A DNA stretch of 64,000 nucleotides from Peptoniphilaceae bacterium. GTDB taxonomy: Bacteria > Bacillota > Clostridia > Tissierellales > Peptoniphilaceae. The notes beneath the pieces are model-generated. The model ran no database searches and was not told the DNA's origin. It was given only the letters and a program-made list of their open reading frames with translations. The stretch is from NCBI GenBank assembly GCA_910589545.1, contig CAJUSY010000001.1:114434-178433 (forward strand). Direction: 5' to 3'. Positions within the stretch are counted from its first letter, which is position 1. Every line of letters begins with the position of its first letter. This document shows, piece by piece, positions 6,568 through 14,815 of this stretch. Made by a program: the position numbers and the translations under genes.

Positions 6568-7296
6568 ATGGGAGAAAATCAAGACAAAGAAAAGATACAG
6601 AAAACACGAAAAAACAAATTGGACAAATACCGATACTGGTACAAAAATAAAAGGAATTGGTTTGATATAATACTTTTTGTTATATTTTTTATTACGTTGC
6701 TTTATGCAATTGGAATATCAAATGAATATAAAATATTATCAAAAAATAGAGAAGATATAATATCTTCTGGTAACAAAATAAGAGACTCGTTAATAGAAAC
6801 AGATGAAGCATATAAGAAATTGAGCAAAGAAAACGAAGAATTAAAGAAAAAAATAGATTTAGCTAAACCTTGGTTTGAAATGGAAGAAAAAGAGAGAAAA
6901 GAAAAAGAAGCTAAATTGAAATCTGAAAAAGAAGCTAAAGAAAAGAAATTAGCAGAAGAAAAAGAAAAACAAGAAAAACAAGGATATAACACAGGAATAA
7001 CTTATGAACAGTTAGCAAGAACACCTGATAAGTTAATGGGAAAAGCGGTTAAATTTCACGGAAAGGTAATTCAAATTATTGAAGGAGATACGGAAGTTCA
7101 AATGAGATTAGCCGTTAATGATAATTATGATAAAATTTTATACTGTGCTATTTCAAAAGATAATTTAAAGGGTACTAGAATATTAGAAAACGACAAAATA
7201 ACTATATACGGACTTAGCACTGGATTAATTACTTATAATTCTACAATGGGTGGCAAAATTTCTATCCCAGGCGTTCTAATCGTAAAGTATGAATAA
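6568..7296 (+). CDS. Membrane-anchored prophage protein with coiled coil and OB-like C-terminal domain
   Basis: This 242-residue protein has a basic N-terminus, one membrane span (about 33-52), a long Lys/Glu coiled coil (about 55-138) and a C-terminal beta-rich domain (about 145-241) with L-M-G-K-A-V-K-F-H-G-K-V-I-Q. Similar C-terminal domains occur in Gram-positive prophage proteins of unknown function, and I suspect an OB-like fold. It lies between repressor and integrase, the usual place for lysogenic-conversion or superinfection-exclusion genes, and is probably expressed in the lysogen from the repressor promoter. No function is assigned. Confidence 0.65.
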   Translation: MGENQDKEKIQKTRKNKLDKYRYWYKNKRNWFDIILFVIFFITLLYAIGISNEYKILSKNREDIISSGNKIRDSLIETDEAYKKLSKENEELKKKIDLAKPWFEMEEKERKEKEAKLKSEKEAKEKKLAEEKEKQEKQGYNTGITYEQLARTPDKLMGKAVKFHGKVIQIIEGDTEVQMRLAVNDNYDKILYCAISKDNLKGTRILENDKITIYGLSTGLITYNSTMGGKISIPGVLIVKYE

Positions 7297-7297
7297 T

Positions 7298-7328
7298 AAA
7301 AAAATACCCCTCGTGATAAACACAAGGG
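7298..7328 (-). terminator. Intrinsic terminator facing the minus strand
   Basis: A stem of CCCT-GTG with CAC-AGGG (one internal mismatch) and a 5-base loop is followed on the minus strand by seven Ts. It lies after the membrane protein gene but its T-run serves leftward transcripts, so it may shield the lysogeny genes from transcription entering from the host engB side. Confidence 0.5.
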
Positions 7329-7336
7329 ATATCAAG

Positions 7337-7381
7337 TATATATGCTATACTTCAATTCTCAACAATATTATAGCATATATA
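7337..7381. repeat. 13-bp inverted repeat upstream of integrase
   Basis: Arms 7337-7349 and 7369-7381 are perfect inverted copies (core ATATATGCTATA) separated by 19 bases. There is no T-run. It could be an integrase or excisionase control site, or an RNA stem in the integrase leader. Confidence 0.5.
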
Positions 7382-7412
7382 TCTTTCATATTAAAATAAA
7401 GGAAGTGAGGAT

Positions 7413-8453
7413 ATGCAACAAACAGTAGGAAGTTCAGTTCGTAAATTAAATGGCAAATGGCAATCAATAATCAGAATTAAAGTTAACGGTAAATGGAAGC
7501 AAGTAGATACAAAATATGGATTTAAAACCAAAGCAGAAGCCAACAACTGGATAAGTAAAAACATTGGTAAATACACTAAAACATACCAAATCAACGGATA
7601 TGAGGATATAACATTAAGAGAACTAAAAGAAATATTTATCAACTATAAAAAAGATAAGGTTAGATATAACACAATGGTGTCTATTACAACAGCATTAAAC
7701 AAGCCTACACCATATGATGATAGAAAAGTAAAGACATTAACTAAAATGGATTTAGAAAATATCGTGAATGGGATAAATAAACCTTATGTAACTAGACGAT
7801 ATAAAGAAATATTTAATTTTGCAATTAAAACGTTAGAAATGGATATAAAAAATCCAACAAAAAATTTAAAACAGCAAAAAGACTATAAAGAAAAAGTAAT
7901 AGCTAATAGAAAACAATTTGAAAACATTATAAGACCTATATTCATCAATAAACCAAATTATTTATTATATATCGAAATCGGATACAACACTGGATTAAGA
8001 GCTGGAGAAATCGCTGGATTGACTTATGCTGATATATTCCCTAATTATTTAATCGTTAATAAACAATGGGATTACAAACACAAAACATTCGCAGTTACAA
8101 AAACCAAAAATAGCAATCGTAAAGTTCCGATAAGTAATTCGTTATATAAAAAAATAATAGAATATAAACAAACTCAATCTGTTATTTCTATGGATAACAG
8201 AATATTTACTAATAACAACATAAGGGCATTAGTTGCAAATTATTTTCGTAAACAACTAAAAGATACAGAACTACAAGGATTTACGCCACATTCATTAAGA
8301 CATAGCTATGCAACCAATCTAATTATTAATGGAATTGATTTTAAAACAGTTGCTGGAATATTAGGTGATACAGTCGAAACTGTAATGAAGACTTATTCTC
8401 ATTATACAGAACAAGGATATAAACAAGTTGAACGATTAATTAATAGCATTTAA
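7413..8453 (+). CDS. int: Prophage tyrosine integrase
   Basis: This 346-residue tyrosine recombinase has an N-terminal arm-binding domain (about 5-55), a SAM-like core-binding domain (about 65-150) and a catalytic domain (about 165-340). Catalytic residues visible are Arg196 in T-G-L-R-A-G-E, a Lys near 230-237, His293 and Arg296 in H-S-L-R-H, and the nucleophile Tyr328 in K-T-Y-S-H-Y. The usual second His/Trp position reads Asp (L-G-D, 319). It inserts and excises the prophage at an att site that should lie in 8454-8628. GGAAGTGAGG precedes the ATG. Confidence 0.9.
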   Translation: MQQTVGSSVRKLNGKWQSIIRIKVNGKWKQVDTKYGFKTKAEANNWISKNIGKYTKTYQINGYEDITLRELKEIFINYKKDKVRYNTMVSITTALNKPTPYDDRKVKTLTKMDLENIVNGINKPYVTRRYKEIFNFAIKTLEMDIKNPTKNLKQQKDYKEKVIANRKQFENIIRPIFINKPNYLLYIEIGYNTGLRAGEIAGLTYADIFPNYLIVNKQWDYKHKTFAVTKTKNSNRKVPISNSLYKKIIEYKQTQSVISMDNRIFTNNNIRALVANYFRKQLKDTELQGFTPHSLRHSYATNLIINGIDFKTVAGILGDTVETVMKTYSHYTEQGYKQVERLINSI

Positions 8454-8628
8454 TTTTTTTGTGTAATCTGTGTGTAATTCACAAAATAAAACCTAATAAA
8501 ACTCTGATTTTAGGCGATATTTCTGGAATAATACTTTTCAGAAGTAGAATAATTCAATACAATTAGTTAATTGGCAATAAGACCATAAATGACATGATAT
8601 TATTGTCAATCAAAAATGTTTTAAAAAC
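8454..8628. other. Prophage-host junction region (att site not resolved)
   Basis: This gene-free stretch between the integrase stop and the engB terminator must contain the prophage-host junction. It holds a near-perfect 11-bp inverted repeat (ATTGGCAATAA near 8572 with TTATTGTCAAT ending near 8611) and two GAATAAT direct repeats (about 8527-8555). The att core cannot be named without the other end of the prophage. Confidence 0.4.
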
Positions 8629-8629
8629 A

Positions 8630-8651
8630 AAACCCCAAGAAATTGGGGTTT
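8630..8651 (-). terminator. engB intrinsic terminator
   Basis: A 9-bp perfect stem (AAACCCCAA with TTGGGGTTT) with a GAAA tetraloop is followed on the minus strand by TTTTGTTTTT. It lies 12 bases after the engB stop. Confidence 0.85.
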
Positions 8652-8662
8652 AATTACTTTTA

Positions 8663-9265
8663 TTATTCAATTCCACTTCCATATTTTAAAATCATTTCAA
8701 GCTGTTCCATTACAGCTTCTTTATTTTTCTTAGAAGTTGAACTGTATTCATAGATAAGATTATCATCATCTATGCATAGTTCTTTTTTTATTATGTTTAA
8801 GTTCTTTTTAATCATAGTTTTACCAATTTTATCTAGCTTTGTTGCAATAACAAATCCACAAAATCCACTTTGAATTATCCAATTGTACATTTCCTTATCC
8901 TGCACCGTTGGCTTATGTCTAATATCGACAATCAAAAACACTTCATACAAATTTCTTCTATTATTTAAATAAGTTTCTATAACTTGAGCCCACTTTTTCT
9001 TTTCAGATTTTGATGTTTGAGCATACCCATATCCTGGCAAATCCACTAATCTAAACTCATTATTTGCATTGTAAAAGTTTACTGTGCGGGTTTTACCTGG
9101 TTTAGATGAAGTTCTAGCTAAGTTTTTCCTGTCTAGAATGGAATTGATGAAAGATGACTTTCCTACGTTACTTCTTCCACAAAAAGCAATTTCTGGCAAA
9201 GATTCATCTGGATATTGTTCTTTTAAAAACGCAATCTTTTCTAAATCAGAATTAATTATTTTCAT
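8663..9265 (-). CDS. engB: Ribosome biogenesis GTPase EngB (YsxC/YihA)
   Basis: This 200-residue TrmE-Era-EngA-EngB-Septin family GTPase contains G1 G-R-S-N-V-G-K-S, G3 D-L-P-G-Y-G and G4 T-K-L-D-K motifs. It helps assemble the large ribosomal subunit and is essential in Bacillus. I place the start at 9265 because GGAGGTGAAC stands directly before that ATG; the farther ATG at 9277 is part of the ribosome binding site. It is intact, so prophage integration downstream did not damage it, and it ends in its own terminator. Confidence 0.95.
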   Translation of the reverse strand: MKIINSDLEKIAFLKEQYPDESLPEIAFCGRSNVGKSSFINSILDRKNLARTSSKPGKTRTVNFYNANNEFRLVDLPGYGYAQTSKSEKKKWAQVIETYLNNRRNLYEVFLIVDIRHKPTVQDKEMYNWIIQSGFCGFVIATKLDKIGKTMIKKNLNIIKKELCIDDDNLIYEYSSTSKKNKEAVMEQLEMILKYGSGIE

Positions 9266-9352
9266 GTTCACCTCCATATAATGTATAAGAAATATATAAT
9301 TGATTATATCAAAATTTTACAAATTTTCATAAATCCTTATATAACGGTATTC

Positions 9353-9372
9353 ATTAATTAATTAATTAATTA
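9353..9372. repeat. ATTA tetranucleotide repeat
   Basis: Five perfect tandem ATTA units sit between the engB promoter region and the stop codon of the KdpD-like kinase (9375). Such runs can slip during replication, but this one is outside coding sequence. Confidence 0.8.
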
Positions 9373-9374
9373 TT

Positions 9375-11303
9375 TTATAATGCCTTGAGATTTAAAGTAA
9401 ATATTGCTCCTTTTGGCTTATTATCTTCAACTTTTATTGACCCACCATGTGCTTCTACTATAATCTTACATAGATATAAACCTAAACCTACACTTCTTTT
9501 ACTGTCAGATATTTTATCATTGGATGTATAAAATTTTTGAAAAATTTTCTCCTTATCATTATCTTTTATACCATTTCCATCATCACAAATTTGTATTATT
9601 GTGTTTTCGTCCTTTTTAAAAGCTCTGATCAGAATATTTGATCCTTCGTCTGTATATTTTATAGCATTATCTACTAAGTTTATGATTACCTGAATAATTA
9701 GCCTAACGTCCATGTCAGCCATCAAATATTCATCTTCAATATCAACATTTATATTGTGTTTTCTTTTATCTCTATTTATATGTTTTAAAGCTTCATCAAT
9801 TACTTCTTCAACAATTTGTGGTTCAATTTTTAGCTTCATCCTTCCTTCTTCTACTCTAGTAATAGATAGTAAATTTTCTATCAGATTTAATAGCCATTGA
9901 GAATCATCATAAATATCTTGAAATAATTCTAATTTCATTGATTCAGTCAAGTTTTTATAATTATTTAGCAATATATCAGAATTCCCACAAATAGTGGTTA
10001 AAGGCGTTCTCAAATCATGAGATATAGATCGTAATAGATTGGTCTTAAATTGCTCATCTTTTATTTTCAAGTTTGCTTTATTCTTATCCTCAATCACTTT
10101 TTCCTTCTCAAGTGCTAATGACATATCTCCTAGAATAGCTAATAAGATTTTATTTTCAACCGAATCCAACCTATCCTTATATAAATATACACCAATTATT
10201 CCATAAACATTTGTATTATTTCTTATAGTATAATAAAGATATTTAGCCTCTGGTAAATATCTGGTAGTAGCCCCAGCATTACTATTGTGTAAATAAGCCC
10301 ATTCTACTATTTCCTTTTCTTCTTCTGGGTCCGAAATTTCTATTTCCTTTACAGAATTAAAGCAAAATTTTAATGGCTTTTGGATTTCATTATCTAAGAT
10401 ATCATAATATTTAATATTTCTTTTTAAAAGATTCGATAACTGATTACATCCTGTTTCAATTATTTCAGATTTCGTTATTCTAGATTGTAACATCTGATTT
10501 GTCTCTAATAATAACTTAGTGATGTATATCATATTAGATGAATTTTCTGCACTTTTTTTTATACGACTAGCTAATTTACTCGTCAAAAATGAGACTATCA
10601 ATAAAACTAAAAATGTTATTATATAATTTTTATTATAAAAAGAAAAACTCAAAGTTGGCTCAGTAAAACAAAAATTAAATGCTAAAACACAAATTATCGA
10701 TGCCGTCATACTTAAAATTTCATTATACGTTATAAGCGCTATAAAAAACACTCCTAATATATATATCATTATAATATTTGATTCTCCAAATTTAGAAAAA
10801 TAAAATACATAACCAGCTAATGTGCACAAAATCAATATAAATAAACTAATAAATACATCTCGAATGATATTTTTATTATTTTCAAATCGTTTAATTGAAA
10901 AATCCTCGTAAAAAGGAACTATATGAATGTCTATATCATCAATTTTTTCGATCACTTCATCGCAGATGCTTTTATTTAGTCCAAAAAAATTCCTTTGGTT
11001 GTTGTTTCTCCCCAGAACAATTTTTTTTACTCTGTATAACTTTGCAAAATTAACTATTTGGGCCGCAATATCATCATCATAAATTATTTCAATCATGGCT
11101 CCGATACTTTCAGCTAAATCTAAGTTTTGTTGTAAAAATCCTTTTTCTTGTTTTTTTTGGTAATCATTTCTATCGCAAACATATAATGAAATAAGCTTTG
11201 CGTTTTCTTTACTAGCTATTTCGTTGGCTTTCTTTATTACCAAGCTATTTGACTTTGCATCAGATATACAAACTAATATTGAATCTTTGGCATTTTTAAT
11301 CAT
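9375..11303 (-). CDS. kdpD: KdpD-type sensor histidine kinase lacking the N-terminal KdpD domain
   Basis: This 642-residue protein starts directly with a universal-stress-protein domain (about 7-130). Then come four membrane spans of the DUF4118 type (about 148-245), a GAF-like domain (about 265-395), the HisKA helix with phospho-acceptor His429 in S-I-S-H-D-L-R-T-P, and a HATPase domain with G-N-G-I-K-D and a G-L-G-L-Y box. Full KdpD proteins are near 900 residues because of a roughly 210-residue N-terminal P-loop domain; that part is missing here and is encoded at 17267-19156 on the other strand. It should phosphorylate KdpE, encoded immediately upstream. CGGAGA inside the kdpE end serves as its ribosome binding site. 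Confidence 0.9.
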   Translation of the reverse strand: MIKNAKDSILVCISDAKSNSLVIKKANEIASKENAKLISLYVCDRNDYQKKQEKGFLQQNLDLAESIGAMIEIIYDDDIAAQIVNFAKLYRVKKIVLGRNNNQRNFFGLNKSICDEVIEKIDDIDIHIVPFYEDFSIKRFENNKNIIRDVFISLFILILCTLAGYVFYFSKFGESNIIMIYILGVFFIALITYNEILSMTASIICVLAFNFCFTEPTLSFSFYNKNYIITFLVLLIVSFLTSKLASRIKKSAENSSNMIYITKLLLETNQMLQSRITKSEIIETGCNQLSNLLKRNIKYYDILDNEIQKPLKFCFNSVKEIEISDPEEEKEIVEWAYLHNSNAGATTRYLPEAKYLYYTIRNNTNVYGIIGVYLYKDRLDSVENKILLAILGDMSLALEKEKVIEDKNKANLKIKDEQFKTNLLRSISHDLRTPLTTICGNSDILLNNYKNLTESMKLELFQDIYDDSQWLLNLIENLLSITRVEEGRMKLKIEPQIVEEVIDEALKHINRDKRKHNINVDIEDEYLMADMDVRLIIQVIINLVDNAIKYTDEGSNILIRAFKKDENTIIQICDDGNGIKDNDKEKIFQKFYTSNDKISDSKRSVGLGLYLCKIIVEAHGGSIKVEDNKPKGAIFTLNLKAL

Positions 11304-11304
11304 A

Positions 11305-12024
11305 TTATTTCTCCGAATCTGACTTATTAACTCTTATCATTTTATATCCCACGCCTATATGAGTTTGAATATACTTCTCACAAGATACTTTTTCTATTTT
11401 TTTCCTAAGAGAAGTCATATAAACTCTTAATGAAGATAAATCAGAATCTAAATAATTCACCCAAATAGTTTTTAAAATATATTGATGAGTAAGAACTTTA
11501 CCTATATTCTTGGATAGTAAACATAATAAACTGTATTCAATTGGCATTAAATGGATTTCTTCTCCTTTAACAAACACACTTCTTGAAAGATAATCAATTT
11601 TTATATCACCATTCTCAAATGTTACATTATTATCTATGCTATTATTTTCAGAATAATTTAAACGCCTTATCGTAGAGCGAACTCTAGCCAATAATTCGTC
11701 AACATTAAATGGTTTAGTTAAAAAATCATCAGCTCCTGCATCTAATGCTTCTATTTTATCTTCGTCGTTGCTTCTCGCACTTATTACAATAATCGGAGTC
11801 GTTGAAAACTCTCTGAATTTTTTAATGAGATCAATTCCATCAATGTCTGGCAACCCTAAATCCACAAAAACTATATCGTATTTGTTCGTTGTAAATAACA
11901 ATAGTGCTTCACTGCCATTTACAGCTAAATCATAATTAAATTTATTTATTTTTAAAGTATTAGAAATTAGATTTCTGACTGCTCTATCATCTTCTATTAT
12001 TAATATTCTTGTGTTGTCGTTCAT
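11305..12024 (-). CDS. kdpE: KdpE response regulator
   Basis: This 239-residue OmpR/PhoB-family regulator has a receiver domain (1-120) with the acidic pair in I-I-E-D-D, the phospho-acceptor in V-F-V-D-L-G-L-P-D and the switch Lys in T-K-P-F-N. A winged-helix DNA-binding domain follows (about 135-232; R-V-Y-M-T-S-L-R-K-K-I). It should activate kdp transcription when potassium is scarce. I chose the ATG at 12024, preceded by GAGGGG, over a TTG eight codons upstream. It lies between kdpC and the kinase gene, separated from kdpC by a terminator hairpin, so it may be partly uncoupled from the pump genes. Confidence 0.93.
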   Translation of the reverse strand: MNDNTRILIIEDDRAVRNLISNTLKINKFNYDLAVNGSEALLLFTTNKYDIVFVDLGLPDIDGIDLIKKFREFSTTPIIVISARSNDEDKIEALDAGADDFLTKPFNVDELLARVRSTIRRLNYSENNSIDNNVTFENGDIKIDYLSRSVFVKGEEIHLMPIEYSLLCLLSKNIGKVLTHQYILKTIWVNYLDSDLSSLRVYMTSLRKKIEKVSCEKYIQTHIGVGYKMIRVNKSDSEK

Positions 12025-12070
12025 TTTTCGCCCCTCTATATTATACAATATCTATTTAAAATAGAATTAA

Positions 12071-12118
12071 TAAAACTAGGTCTCTGACAAAATTTTCTAT
12101 ATTTGGGACCTAGTTTTA
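12071..12118 (-). terminator. Hairpin terminator between kdpC and kdpE
   Basis: A perfect 12-bp stem (TAAAACTAGGTC, 12071-12082, with 12107-12118) and a 24-base loop is followed by T-rich sequence on both strands. It probably attenuates readthrough from kdpABC into kdpE and the kinase gene. Confidence 0.65.
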
Positions 12119-12134
12119 TATAATATACCTATAA

Positions 12135-12737
12135 TTATTTTTTCAACTCTTTAATCAAATCAATATTTAGTTCAAGTACATTCACAGTATTTTCTCCAAA
12201 AATACCAAATAGTTTGTTGTCAGTATTCTTTTTAATTAATTCTTCAATAACTTTTTTAGATAATCCAGTGTTTTTTTCTATTCTGTCAACTTGAATATTT
12301 GCCGATTTTACAGATATATGTGGATCTAGACCAGATGCTGATTGTGTTATTATATCTTCTGGAATATCAGATTTTTTTATTGATGGATTTTCGAGTAATA
12401 ATTTATTAATATCTTGGCTAATTCTTTGCTTTAATTCTGGGTTACTTACAGCTAAATTTTCACTACCAGAAGATATTGCTTCATATTTATTTCCCGTAAA
12501 TACATTATAATCAACTGCAGATGGTCTGCAATGAAATAACCTAGGATCTGTAAATTCTTGACCTATTAGCTTTGAGCCTACAACTTTATTATTGTAACTT
12601 ACTAAACTTCCATTTGCTTGTTTAGAAAAAATGAGTTGACTTATTCCTGTAAGAAATAACGGATAAATAACTCCACATAAAACAAACATAAATAACGATA
12701 AAATGAAAGCTCTTTTAATTTTTTTCAAAAATTTCAT
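12135..12737 (-). CDS. kdpC: Potassium-transporting ATPase KdpC subunit
   Basis: This 200-residue protein has one N-terminal membrane span (about 10-32) and an extracellular domain with the family signatures G-Q-E-F-T-D-P-R-L-F-H-C-R-P-S-A and S-A-S-G-L-D-P-H-I-S. KdpC stabilises the KdpA-KdpB complex and increases its ATP and potassium affinity. The gene follows kdpB by 12 bases with AGGAG upstream. It is of normal length and appears intact. Confidence 0.97.
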   Translation of the reverse strand: MKFLKKIKRAFILSLFMFVLCGVIYPLFLTGISQLIFSKQANGSLVSYNNKVVGSKLIGQEFTDPRLFHCRPSAVDYNVFTGNKYEAISSGSENLAVSNPELKQRISQDINKLLLENPSIKKSDIPEDIITQSASGLDPHISVKSANIQVDRIEKNTGLSKKVIEELIKKNTDNKLFGIFGENTVNVLELNIDLIKELKK

Positions 12738-12749
12738 TGATTTCTCCTT

Positions 12750-14807
12750 TTAAACCCCAAGCAAAACTAACAATGGGCTAACCAAAATATCTATTATTTT
12801 TATTCCAATGAATGGACAAATTATTCCTCCTAAACCATATATAAGCATATTCTTACCCAACATTTTTGATGCTGACATAGGTTCATATTTTACCCCTTTC
12901 ATGGCTAAAGGTATTAAACAAGGAATAATTATGGCATTAAATATCAATGCAGATATAATTGCGCTTGATGGAGTACTCAATGACATAATATTTAATACCT
13001 TCATTTTTGGAATTGCTATTGTAAAAATTGCTGGTATTATTGCAAAATATTTGGCTATATCATTTGAAATAGAAAATGTTGTTAATGATCCTCTAGTTAT
13101 CAATAATTGCTTCCCTATTTCTATAACTTCCAAAATTTTTGTTGGATCTGAATCCAAATCTACCATATTAGCAGCTTCTTTTGCAGAAGTTGTTCCACTA
13201 TTCATTGCTATCCCAACATCTGCTTGAGCCAATGCTGGAGCATCATTTGTGCCATCGCCCGTCATTGCTACAATTTTCCCTTGTGATTGTTCTTTTTTTA
13301 TAGCTTCTATCTTATCTTCAGGTTTGCATTCTGCAATATAACCGTCTACGCCAGCTTCTGCTGCTATTGTCGCAGCTGTTAATGGATTGTCCCCTGTGCA
13401 CATTATAGTTTTAATACCTATTTTCCTTAAGCGCTCAAATCTTTCCCTTAAACCAGGTTTTACCGTGTCTTTTAAATAGATAATCCCGTAGATTACATTA
13501 TTAACACAAACAACCAATGGGGTTCCACCCAATTTAGAAATACCACTAATTTTTGTTTCTAAATCCCTTGGAATTTCTCCACCTTTATCTCTTATTAGTT
13601 TAATTATGGCATCTCCTGAACCTTTTCGAATTGAAGTTCCATTTTTAAAATCTACACCACTCATCTTACTTGACGCGGTAAATTCCACAAATGATGCATC
13701 ATTGTAGTCATCAAAAATAACTTTTGATCCTAATTTTCTTGCCAATTCTACTGTTGATTTGCCTTCAGGTGTATCATCTTTAAGAGATGCAATACAAGAG
13801 TAATCAATAAGATCTGACTTATGGATGCCATCTAGATTTATAAAATCACTAGCAAGCCTATTTCCATAAGTTATAGTTCCTGTTTTATCCAAAATCATTG
13901 TGTCAACATCTCCGCATGATTCAACAGCTTTTCCTGACATTGCTATTACATTGAATCTAGTTACGCGATCCATTCCAGCAATTCCTATAGCACTCAATAG
14001 TGCACCAATAGTTGTAGGTATCAAACACACTAATAGGGCAATTAAAGTTGATACTGATATTTTAACATTAGAATAAACAGCTATTGGATATAAAGTTATT
14101 ATTACAATAATAAAAATTATAGTTAGAGACACTAGCAGAGTGTTAAGTGCTATTTCATTAGGAGTTTTTTGTCTCGACGCTCCCTCTACAAGAGATATCA
14201 TCTTATCCAAGAAAGACTCTCCTGGTTCAGAAGTAATTTTCACTTTTATCCAGTCAGAAACTACCAAAGTTCCACCTGTAACTGAACAGAAATCTCCCCC
14301 ACTTTCCTTTGTAACAGGAGCTGATTCACCAGTAATAGCAGATTCATCTATGCTTGCAATTCCTTCTATTATTTCTCCGTCATTGGGAATTATTTCGCCT
14401 GACTTTACTAAAACAATATCTCCTTTTTTTAATTCATTACTTGATTTTTCAATTTCATCGCCATTTTCCAATATACATCTAGCTTTCGTATCTTTTTTTG
14501 TTTTCTTAAGGCTTTCTGCTTGAGCTTTACCTCTACCTTCTGCAACAGATTCTGCAAAATTAGCAAAAACTAGTGTTATAAATAAAATAACAGAAACCAG
14601 AACATTATAAATGTTAGAATTTTGAGTTCCATCATCAAATAATCCCGGAAAGAAAGCAAGTAATAAAGTTATGAAAAATCCTATTTCAACGACGAACATT
14701 ACTGGATTTTTCACCATATATTTAGGATTTAGTTTTAAAAAAGCACCTTTTATTGATGATTTTAATATATCTTTTGTTACAAATTTTGTTTTTTTATTTT
14801 TACTCAT
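12750..14807 (-). CDS. kdpB: Potassium-transporting ATPase KdpB (P-type ATPase)
   Basis: This 685-residue catalytic subunit has the actuator loop T-G-E-S (159-162; Ser162 is the serine phosphorylated for inhibition in E. coli KdpB), the phosphorylation site D307-K-T-G-T and the hinge M-T-G-D-G-T-N-D-A-P-A. Seven membrane spans are expected. I place the start at 14807, where GGAGGAG precedes the ATG; a start at 14831 would overlap kdpA by 16 bases and lacks a site. It hydrolyses ATP to drive potassium entry through KdpA. Confidence 0.97.
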   Translation of the reverse strand: MSKNKKTKFVTKDILKSSIKGAFLKLNPKYMVKNPVMFVVEIGFFITLLLAFFPGLFDDGTQNSNIYNVLVSVILFITLVFANFAESVAEGRGKAQAESLKKTKKDTKARCILENGDEIEKSSNELKKGDIVLVKSGEIIPNDGEIIEGIASIDESAITGESAPVTKESGGDFCSVTGGTLVVSDWIKVKITSEPGESFLDKMISLVEGASRQKTPNEIALNTLLVSLTIIFIIVIITLYPIAVYSNVKISVSTLIALLVCLIPTTIGALLSAIGIAGMDRVTRFNVIAMSGKAVESCGDVDTMILDKTGTITYGNRLASDFINLDGIHKSDLIDYSCIASLKDDTPEGKSTVELARKLGSKVIFDDYNDASFVEFTASSKMSGVDFKNGTSIRKGSGDAIIKLIRDKGGEIPRDLETKISGISKLGGTPLVVCVNNVIYGIIYLKDTVKPGLRERFERLRKIGIKTIMCTGDNPLTAATIAAEAGVDGYIAECKPEDKIEAIKKEQSQGKIVAMTGDGTNDAPALAQADVGIAMNSGTTSAKEAANMVDLDSDPTKILEVIEIGKQLLITRGSLTTFSISNDIAKYFAIIPAIFTIAIPKMKVLNIMSLSTPSSAIISALIFNAIIIPCLIPLAMKGVKYEPMSASKMLGKNMLIYGLGGIICPFIGIKIIDILVSPLLVLLGV

Positions 14808-14815
14808 AACTCCTC

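Noticed and set aside
8454..8628. A named att core sequence
   Set aside because: Several short repeats are visible but no matching copy can be found inside the window, so choosing one would be guesswork.
12808..13227. 139-codon plus-strand frame within kdpB
   Set aside because: It is antisense to the highly conserved P-type ATPase and has no ribosome binding site; it is typical of shadow frames in AT-rich membrane protein genes.
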